Assembly: GCA_005888335.1 (NCBI GenBank)
Contig: VAWY01000067.1
Coordinates: forward strand, 1-44,720
Length of the DNA: 44,720 nucleotides
Direction: 5' to 3'
From: Actinomycetota bacterium
GTDB taxonomy: Bacteria; Actinomycetota; Thermoleophilia; Solirubrobacterales; Solirubrobacteraceae
How positions within the stretch are numbered: the first letter of the stretch is position 1; every line of letters begins with the position of its first letter. A program made the translations under genes and the position numbers. Below are positions 39,199-44,720 of this stretch, in pieces. The notes below the pieces were generated by a model, which saw only the letters and a program-made list of their open reading frames with translations, was not told where the DNA came from and did not search any database.

Positions 39199-40601
39199 TG
39201 CTCGCGTCGTTCATCCAGGATCGCGACTTCCGCCTGGTGCTCTACATCCTCAGCTTCGCGCTGTTCATCTACGGCTTGGGCGGCCTGACCGGCCCGCGAA
39301 CGGCGGTCCGCGGCAACCGGATCGCCGCCGTCGGCATGGCCATCGCCATCCTCGCGACGCTGCTGGCGCCCCACTTCGGGCAGTGGGGGCTGGTGATCCT
39401 CGGCGTCGCGATCGGCGCCGCCGTCGGCGTCCCCGCCGCGCGCAACGTGCGCATGACCGCGATGCCCCAGATGGTCGCCCTGTTCAACGGCGTGGGCGGC
39501 GGCGCGGTGGCGCTCATCGCGTGGGCGGAGTTCCGCAACACGGGCGGCTATTCCGGCGAGCCGACCTACGTGGCGATCTTCTCGCTCTTCGCGGCGATCG
39601 TCGGGTCGGTCTCGTTCTGGGGCTCGAACATCGCGTTCGGCAAGCTCCAGGAGATCCTGCCGGGGCGGCCGATCAAGCTGCCCGGCCAGATCGTGCTCAA
39701 CGTCGCGCTGCTGGCCGCCGCGCTGGCCTGCGCGATCGCCATCGCGGCCGGCACGCACGACGAGATCCTCATGATCGGTCTCCTGGTCGCCGCCGCCCTG
39801 CTCGGCAACTTCGTCGTGCTGCCGATCGGCGGCGCCGACATGCCGGTGGTCATCTCGCTGCTCAACGCGTTCACCGGCCTGAGCGCCGCGGCGACCGGCG
39901 TCGCCCTCAACAACCCGGCGCTGATCGTCGCGGGCATGATCGTCGGCGCGTCCGGCTCGATCCTGACCAACCTCATGGCGCAGGCCATGAACCGCTCGAT
40001 CCCCTCGATCGTGGCAGGCGGCTTCGGCGGAGTGGTCACGGCGGGCGCCGCCGGCGAGATCGGCGACCGCACGGTGCGCTCGACGAGCGCGTCGGACGCC
40101 GCGGTGCAGATGGCGTACGCGAGCCAGGTCGCGATCGTCCCCGGCTACGGCATGGCCGTCGCGCAGGCCCAGCACGCCGTGCGCGAGATGACCAAGGCGC
40201 TCGAGGCCAAGGGCATCGAGGTCTACTTCGCCATCCATCCGGTGGCCGGCCGCATGCCCGGGCACATGAACGTCCTGCTCGCCGAGGCCGACGTGCCGTA
40301 CGACGAGCTCAAGGAGATGGAGGACGCCAACGCGCTGTTCCCGCGCACCGACGTCGCGCTCGTCATCGGGGCCAACGACGTGACGAACCCGGCGGCCAAG
40401 GACCAGCCCGACAGCCCGATCTACGGCATGCCGATCCTCGAGGTCGACGAGTCGCGCAGCGTGATCGTCCTCAAGCGCTCGATGTCCAGCGGCTTTGCCG
40501 GCATCGACAATCCGCTGTTCTACGAGGACAAGACCTCGATGCTCTTCGGCGACGCGAAGGCGTCGGTCCAGGACATCGTGGCCGAGCTGCAGGCGCTGTA
40601 G
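39198..40601 (+). CDS. pntB: NAD(P) transhydrogenase subunit beta (PntB)
   Basis: 467 residues from ATG 39198 (TGATG overlap). N-terminal half: about nine helices, with PQMVALFNGVGGGAVALIAW and PVVISLLNAFTGLSAAATGV. C-terminal NADP domain: VIVPGYGMAVAQAQHAVREM, IHPVAGRMPGHMNVLLAEAD, VALVIGANDVTNPAAKDQPD, GMPILEVDESRSVIVLKRSM. All hallmarks are present and the length is normal. Confidence 0.94.
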   Translation: MLASFIQDRDFRLVLYILSFALFIYGLGGLTGPRTAVRGNRIAAVGMAIAILATLLAPHFGQWGLVILGVAIGAAVGVPAARNVRMTAMPQMVALFNGVGGGAVALIAWAEFRNTGGYSGEPTYVAIFSLFAAIVGSVSFWGSNIAFGKLQEILPGRPIKLPGQIVLNVALLAAALACAIAIAAGTHDEILMIGLLVAAALLGNFVVLPIGGADMPVVISLLNAFTGLSAAATGVALNNPALIVAGMIVGASGSILTNLMAQAMNRSIPSIVAGGFGGVVTAGAAGEIGDRTVRSTSASDAAVQMAYASQVAIVPGYGMAVAQAQHAVREMTKALEAKGIEVYFAIHPVAGRMPGHMNVLLAEADVPYDELKEMEDANALFPRTDVALVIGANDVTNPAAKDQPDSPIYGMPILEVDESRSVIVLKRSMSSGFAGIDNPLFYEDKTSMLFGDAKASVQDIVAELQAL

Positions 40602-40622
40602 CCCACCGCGCGGGCGCGAGGC

Positions 40623-40640
40623 TCGCGCAAAGTTGCGCGA
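40623..40640. repeat. 18-bp palindrome, candidate operator
   Basis: TCGCGCAA-AG-TTGCGCGA is an interrupted perfect palindrome with 8-bp arms, 45 bp before the start of the next gene and about 20 bp after pntB. ATTACTCTATG follows directly and could include a -10 element. It could equally act as a short hairpin ending the pnt transcript, though no T-run follows. Confidence 0.35.
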
Positions 40641-40684
40641 ATTACTCTATGCCGCGCCCCCGCGCGGCCGATAGACCGCTTGTG

Positions 40685-41047
40685 ATGCCGGACGCCGCCA
40701 AGCTGGTCCTCACCGCCGCCCTCGGGGCCATGCTGGTGCGGGCCATCGCGGGCGCGCCGCCGGACGAGCCGAGGCGCGGCACGGCTGCCGCGCTGGCCAT
40801 CGCCGGCTGCTCCGTCTACATCGTCGCGCTGGCCGTCGCTGTCACCGGCCACGCGGGCGTCGGCACGCTGCTCGTCGCCCCGGGCGTGGGCATCCTCGCA
40901 CTCGCGGGGTGGCTCGCGCGCGGCGACGACGAGGGACGCGGGGGCGGCAGGGAAGTCGCCCCCGAGCCGCCCGTCGACTGGGACGAGTTCGACCGCCTGC
41001 GCGACGAGTGGTCGCGCACGGGTCCGCGCGTCCCGATCGCGGCCTGA
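40685..41047 (+). CDS. small two-/three-helix membrane protein, tandem paralogue 1
   Basis: 120 residues from ATG 40685 (GTG 40682 directly before is an alternative). Hydrophobic helices KLVLTAALGAMLVRAIAGA, ALAIAGCSVYIVALAVAVTG and GVGTLLVAPGVGILALAGWL, then a charged cytosolic tail ending PPVDWDEFDRLRDEW. The same plan and tail motif recur in the next gene. No known family recognised. Confidence 0.65.
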   Translation: MPDAAKLVLTAALGAMLVRAIAGAPPDEPRRGTAAALAIAGCSVYIVALAVAVTGHAGVGTLLVAPGVGILALAGWLARGDDEGRGGGREVAPEPPVDWDEFDRLRDEWSRTGPRVPIAA

Positions 41048-41088
41048 CCCTCTTGTAACCCGGCCCTTCGAGGGGTACACCATGCGAC

Positions 41089-41445
41089 GTGCCGGCGTCG
41101 GTCAAGCTCGGGCTTGCCGCCCTGCTGGCGGCGAGCATCCTGCGCGCGTTCTACGGGCCGCCGCCCGAGAGCGCTCGCGAGTCCGCGGCGCTGCGCGCCG
41201 GCGCGGTCGGCGCGGTCGCCTACGTCGTGGCGGTCGCCGTGGCGTTCACCGCGCACGCCACGGCCGCATGCGCGCTGCTGGTCGCGGCGGTCGAGGCGCT
41301 GTGCCTCGCGGTCTGGCTGGCCCGCGGGCGCGACGAGCACCACGGCGGCGAGCCCGAGCCGGATCCGGACCCGCCCATCGACTGGGCGGAGTTCGACCGC
41401 GAGCGCGCGCGCTGGGAGCGCCCGCGCACGCCGACGCCCGTATAG
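41089..41445 (+). CDS. small membrane protein, tandem paralogue 2
   Basis: 118 residues from GTG 41089, 41 bp after its paralogue. Similar plan: KLGLAALLAASILRAFYGPP, VGAVAYVVAVAVAFTAHATA, LLVAAVEALCLAVWLARGR, and the tail PPIDWAEFDRERARWERP. The shared DW(D/A)EFDR tail and the common A-x-G/H-T-L-L-V core show an old tandem duplication. Function unknown. Confidence 0.65.
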   Translation: MPASVKLGLAALLAASILRAFYGPPPESARESAALRAGAVGAVAYVVAVAVAFTAHATAACALLVAAVEALCLAVWLARGRDEHHGGEPEPDPDPPIDWAEFDRERARWERPRTPTPV

Positions 41446-41460
41446 GCGCCGGCCGACGCC

Positions 41461-42891
41461 TCAGCCGCGCACCACGCGCTCGCAGCCCCCGCCGACGATC
41501 CGGTCGACCTTGTCGGCGAAGACGATGTCGGTGCCCGACCCGCAGCGGACGCGGTCGCGCGTCCAGTCGAGCACGTTGATGCGGTCGTTGCCCGGCCCGC
41601 CGCTGACGCGGTCGTGGCCGAAGCCGCCCCAGATGCGGTCGTTGCCCGGGCCGCCGCGCAGGATGTCGTCGCCCCGGTCGCCCGTCAAGCGGTCGCCGCC
41701 CGAGCCGCCGCGGATGACGTCGTTGCCCGTGCGGCCCGCGATGACGTCGCGCCCCGGCCCGCCGCTGAGGCGGTCGTTGCCCTCCTGGCCCTCGATCACG
41801 TCGTCGCCGGCCTGACCGAAGACGCGGTCGTTGCCGCTGCCGCCGAGCAGCTTGTCGTCGCCGGCGCCGCCGAAGACCCAGTCGTGGCCGGCCAGGCCCA
41901 TGACCTTGTCGCCGCGCGGCGTCCCGCGCAGCACGTTCGTGAGCTTGGTGCCGACCACGAGGTGCAGCCCGTCGTAGCCGGGGTCGGGCGGGATCTGGTC
42001 GGTGAGCTCCACGCGCTCGCAGTCGCGCACGCGGTGGGCGGCGAGGTCGGCGGCGTCGACCAGCGCGACGTCCTCGCCCGGCCCGCAGTCGACGAGCCGG
42101 TCGGCGGCGGGCGGCGCGTCCGCCGAGCGCAGGATGTCGTTGCCCGACCCGCCGCGCAGCTCGTCGACGCCCGCGCCGCCGTCGACGATGTCGTTCCCGC
42201 GGCCCCCACGCAGGAAGTCGTCACCGTGCCCGCCGCTGAGCTGGTCGTTGCCGGCGTCGCCGCGGAGCGTGTCGCGCCCGCTGGACCCGACCAGGTGGTC
42301 GTTGCCGCCGCCGCCGCGCATGATGTCCGAGCCGCTGCCGCCGCGCAGGTCGTCGTTGCCGGCTTCGCCCCAGATCCGGTCGGCGGCGTTGCCGCCGGTG
42401 ATCCGGTCGGCGCCCGGGCCGCCACGCGCGCGGTCGTGGCCGAAGCCGAGGACGATGCGGTCGTCGCCCCAACCGCCGCGTACGTGGTCGTCACCGGCCC
42501 CGCCCAGCAGCGTGTCGGCCCCGCTGCCGCCGATCAGCCAGTCGTTGCCGTTGCCGCCCAGCAACCGGTCGTCGCCCGCGCCGCCGCGCAGCGCGTCGTC
42601 GGCGGATTGCCCGGAGAGCGTGTCGCGGCCGGCCCCGCCGTTGAGGTGATCGGCCGCCGCGCCTCCGGCCAGACGGTCGTCGCCGGTCCCGCCGTAGAGG
42701 CGGTCGGCGCCGCGGCCGCCGCGCAGCGTGTCGTTGCCCGCCCGGCCGAAGAGGACGTCGCGATGCGACGTGCCCAGGACGAGGTCGCGACCGGCGCCGG
42801 CGCGGTGCCCCTTGCGCACCACTCGGCGATCGGCCGCGGCCGGGGAGACTGCCAGCAGCAGCACGAGAGTCGTGCACAGAGCGGCCCGCAC
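41461..42891 (-). CDS. secreted RTX/hemolysin-type calcium-binding repeat protein, large
   Basis: 476 residues from GTG 42891. Signal peptide RAALCTTLVLLLAVSPAAA, then about 25 RTX nonapeptide repeats in two blocks (LFGRAGNDTLRGGRGADRL, LRGDAGNDQLSGGHGDDFL) interrupted by a spacer at about 280-320 (VDCGPGEDVALVDAADLAAH, YDGLHLVVGTKLTNVLRG). It ends with a Cys-containing cap (VRCGSGTDIVFADKVDRIVG). It is a Ca2+-binding beta-roll without a visible catalytic domain. Similar in design to the protein at 26966 but larger. Divergent from the DUF72 gene with 35 bp between starts. Confidence 0.88.
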   Translation of the reverse strand: MRAALCTTLVLLLAVSPAAADRRVVRKGHRAGAGRDLVLGTSHRDVLFGRAGNDTLRGGRGADRLYGGTGDDRLAGGAAADHLNGGAGRDTLSGQSADDALRGGAGDDRLLGGNGNDWLIGGSGADTLLGGAGDDHVRGGWGDDRIVLGFGHDRARGGPGADRITGGNAADRIWGEAGNDDLRGGSGSDIMRGGGGNDHLVGSSGRDTLRGDAGNDQLSGGHGDDFLRGGRGNDIVDGGAGVDELRGGSGNDILRSADAPPAADRLVDCGPGEDVALVDAADLAAHRVRDCERVELTDQIPPDPGYDGLHLVVGTKLTNVLRGTPRGDKVMGLAGHDWVFGGAGDDKLLGGSGNDRVFGQAGDDVIEGQEGNDRLSGGPGRDVIAGRTGNDVIRGGSGGDRLTGDRGDDILRGGPGNDRIWGGFGHDRVSGGPGNDRINVLDWTRDRVRCGSGTDIVFADKVDRIVGGGCERVVRG

Positions 42892-42926
42892 GCCCTGTCG
42901 TATCGTCCGGCGCGCGGGGGCTCTTG

Positions 42927-43814
42927 ATGAGCAATGGACGCATCATTGTCGGGACGTCGAGCTGGGCCGATCCGGGCTTCGTCGAGGAGTGGTATCCGCC
43001 CGATCTGCCGGCCCGCGACCGCCTCGCCTGGTACGCCGAGCGCTTCGAGACGGTGGAGGTCAACTCGACGTTCTACGCGCTGCCGCAGCCGGGCACCGTG
43101 GCGCGCTGGGCCGAGGTCACGCCCGACGACTTCAGCTTCGACGTCAAGCTGCACCGGCTGCTCTCGCGCCATTCGGCGCCGCTGGACTCGCTGCCGCCCG
43201 ACCTGCGCGACGGCGCCAAGACGACCGACCGCGGCCGTGTGGTCCTCGAGCCGGCGCTCGAGCGTGCGATGGCCGAGCGCACGCTCGAGACCGTCGACCC
43301 GTTGCGCCGCGCGGGCAAGCTCGGCGCGTTCCTGCTCCAGCTCTCGCCGTCGTTCACGCCGCGCAGCCACGAGCTGCCCGAGCTCGAGCCGCTGCTCGAC
43401 GCGCTCGCCCCGCACCCCGTGGCCATCGAGCTGCGCCGCCGCTCGTGGCTGCGCGGCGAGCGCGCGGAGCAGACCCTGCGCTGGTACGAGACGGCGGGGG
43501 CGGCGTTCGTCTGCGTCGACAGCCCGCCGGCCGACAAGCCGACGATCCTGCCGCCGGTCGACGCCGTCACGCGCGACGACCTGGCGTACTTCCGCGCCCA
43601 CGGCCGCAACGTCGAGGGCTACATCCGGGGGCGATCGGTCGCCGAGCGTTTCGGCTACCGGTACAGCGACGACGAGCTGCGCGAGCTCGCCGGCCGGGTC
43701 CAGGAGCTCGCGGCGACGGCCGCCGTGGTGAAGCTGCAGTTCAACAACAACCGCGGCTCGGATGCGCCCGTGGCCGCGCAGCGGATGCGCGAGCTCCTGG
43801 GACCAGCCATCTAA
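42927..43814 (+). CDS. DUF72 family protein
   Basis: 295 residues from ATG 42927 (TTG 42924 is also possible). The DUF72 signature is clear: IIVGTSSWADPGFVEEWYPP at the start, AERFETVEVNSTFYALP, FSFDVKLHRLLSRH, then AFLLQLSPSFTPR and the C-terminal VVKLQFNNNRGSDAP. DUF72 (YecE-like) proteins have a TIM-barrel fold; their reaction is unknown. Its stop overlaps that of the convergent gene by 2-3 nt. Confidence 0.87.
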   Translation: MSNGRIIVGTSSWADPGFVEEWYPPDLPARDRLAWYAERFETVEVNSTFYALPQPGTVARWAEVTPDDFSFDVKLHRLLSRHSAPLDSLPPDLRDGAKTTDRGRVVLEPALERAMAERTLETVDPLRRAGKLGAFLLQLSPSFTPRSHELPELEPLLDALAPHPVAIELRRRSWLRGERAEQTLRWYETAGAAFVCVDSPPADKPTILPPVDAVTRDDLAYFRAHGRNVEGYIRGRSVAERFGYRYSDDELRELAGRVQELAATAAVVKLQFNNNRGSDAPVAAQRMRELLGPAI

Positions 43815-44720
43815 CAGGTGCGCTGCGCCACGCAGGGGGCGACGACCCGCAGGCGCCGCCAGTCCACGCCGCTGCCGAGGTCGAAGAAGCGGTAGTTGTG
43901 GTAGCGGGCGTCTCCGCTGCCGTGCACCGCCGACCAGAAGCGGCCGACGTAGTCGGGCGCGAAGAAGCTCGTGTACGTCTCGCCGGACTCGATCTCGACC
44001 TCGAAGGCCGCGTCCGGCGAGGCACCGGTGTCGCCGACGTAGCCGCCGTAGCGCGCGAGCGCCCGCAGCACGGCCTTCTTCCAGCGCGGCGCGTTCAGGC
44101 GGTCGATCTCGGCTTCGCTGTAGTCGAGGCGCAGCCGCGTGCCGATCGCCGGCGTCGCGGCGTGCCGCGAACAGGCGAACCCGAGCCCTCCGGCCGGCGG
44201 GACGAAGCCGTCGGCGCAGTCGACGACGAGGAACAGCGCGTGGTCGATCTCGCCGGCTAGCAGCTCGGGCGCCCTCACGACCCCGGCGGCCAGGCCGAAG
44301 TGCGCCGCGGTCGCGTCCGAGCCGAGCCCGTAGGCGAGGTCCTCGGCGGGCCCGGTGCGTCCGCCGGCGCTCGTGCGGATCGGGCGCCCGTCGCCGGGCA
44401 GCGCGGGCGCGATGCGGCCCTTCCCGCCGACCTGCCAGAGGTCGTACTCGTCGCCGGTCGTGTCCTCGAGGACGGCGAGGTGCCCGTCACTGGCCTGCGC
44501 CGGGCGCGCCCCGACCGGCACGCCGACCGTCCTGCCGCGCAGCTCCGGGCACGGGTAGCGCAGGCAGCGCACGAGCGAGGCGCGGTCCATCCAACCGGCC
44601 GAGTAGATCGGGTGCTGGTAGTCGCCGGACGCCCAGACCGGGTCGCTCGTGGCGGACGGCAGGCCGTAGATCATCTGCGGCGGCCCGCGCGCGGCCAGGC
44701 GCGCGACGACCGCGGCGGAG
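43811..44720 (-). CDS. unrecognised protein, 5' end outside window
   Basis: The frame stays open to the window edge (at least 302 residues); ATG 44674 (MIYGLPSATSDPV) is probably internal because PPQ-type coding sequence continues before it. Recognisable pieces: VWASGDYQHPIYSAGWMDRA, VPVGARPAQASDGHLAVLED, GSDATAAHFGLAAGVVRAPE, LLAGEIDHALFLVVDCADGF. This pattern occurs in exported proteins of unknown function in this lineage (from memory). C-terminal Cys near the end. Not assigned to an enzyme family. Confidence 0.55.
   Translation of the reverse strand, partial: SAAVVARLAARGPPQMIYGLPSATSDPVWASGDYQHPIYSAGWMDRASLVRCLRYPCPELRGRTVGVPVGARPAQASDGHLAVLEDTTGDEYDLWQVGGKGRIAPALPGDGRPIRTSAGGRTGPAEDLAYGLGSDATAAHFGLAAGVVRAPELLAGEIDHALFLVVDCADGFVPPAGGLGFACSRHAATPAIGTRLRLDYSEAEIDRLNAPRWKKAVLRALARYGGYVGDTGASPDAAFEVEIESGETYTSFFAPDYVGRFWSAVHGSGDARYHNYRFFDLGSGVDWRRLRVVAPCVAQRTC

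Noticed and set aside
41461..42891. Regular short repeats resembling a CRISPR or minisatellite
   Set aside because: They are codon-level repeats of RTX nonapeptides within one signal-peptide protein; spacing is 27 bp and in frame.

Overview
The window is about 73% G+C and reads as a chromosome segment of a high-GC actinobacterium, most likely class Thermoleophilia (Solirubrobacter/Conexibacter-like). Support for this: very strong G/C bias at third codon positions, many GTG/TTG starts, several secreted RTX-type calcium-binding repeat proteins, a DUF2277 protein, an ECF sigma factor with a long Ala/Pro/Gly-rich tail, and tRNA genes without an encoded CCA. The lineage is inferred from gene content, not proven.

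Layout. 1-5.6 kb: end of an amidase gene, an inositol monophosphatase, tRNA-Leu(CAA) and tRNA-Leu(UAG), a membrane protein, a patatin-like lipase, then a LexA-type operator, an odd tRNA-Trp and two translationally coupled ku genes. 5.6-9.4 kb: a PECR-like reductase, tRNA-Gly and tRNA-Pro, then an accessory patch. This patch is a 1,260-bp mini integrative element bounded by two identical 47-bp copies of the tRNA-Pro 3' end. It carries a MazEF-like toxin-antitoxin pair and is followed by a frameshifted xis, an integrase stub, a cupin gene and a truncated VOC gene. 9.4-20.7 kb: GNAT/SDR/DUF2277 operon, secreted and membrane proteins, a GT28/MGDG-synthase-like glycosyltransferase, a polysaccharide deacetylase, a DegT aminotransferase plus membrane-anchored epimerase pair, and an ECF sigma/STAS pair. 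20.7-28.2 kb: PilZ protein, a frameshifted GT39-like membrane protein, GH43-like glycosidase, BON protein, LLM oxidoreductase plus alpha/beta hydrolase, an RTX protein behind a candidate c-di-AMP riboswitch, tRNA-Glu and tRNA-Leu(CAG).

The most interesting part is 29.5-37.75 kb, possibly to 40.6 kb. A cobalamin riboswitch heads a tightly overlapping operon: three exported proteins with DUF4430 (transcobalamin C-terminal-like) features, EcfT, a double ATPase EcfAA', and an ECF S component fused to an alpha/alpha-toroid of prenyltransferase/squalene-cyclase repeats. Human intrinsic factor and transcobalamin consist of exactly such an alpha-toroid plus a DUF4430-type beta domain. The operon therefore looks like a split, membrane-tethered, transcobalamin-like B12 capture and import system. 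A PduO-type cobalamin adenosyltransferase and a shortened CobT-like protein are encoded divergently. Transhydrogenase genes pntAA-pntAB-pntB start 13 bp after the operon and may be read through from it.

40.6-44.7 kb: two tandem paralogous small membrane proteins, a second RTX protein, a DUF72 protein, and the 3' part of an unrecognised gene that runs off the window. No rRNA, CRISPR array or complete insertion sequence was seen.
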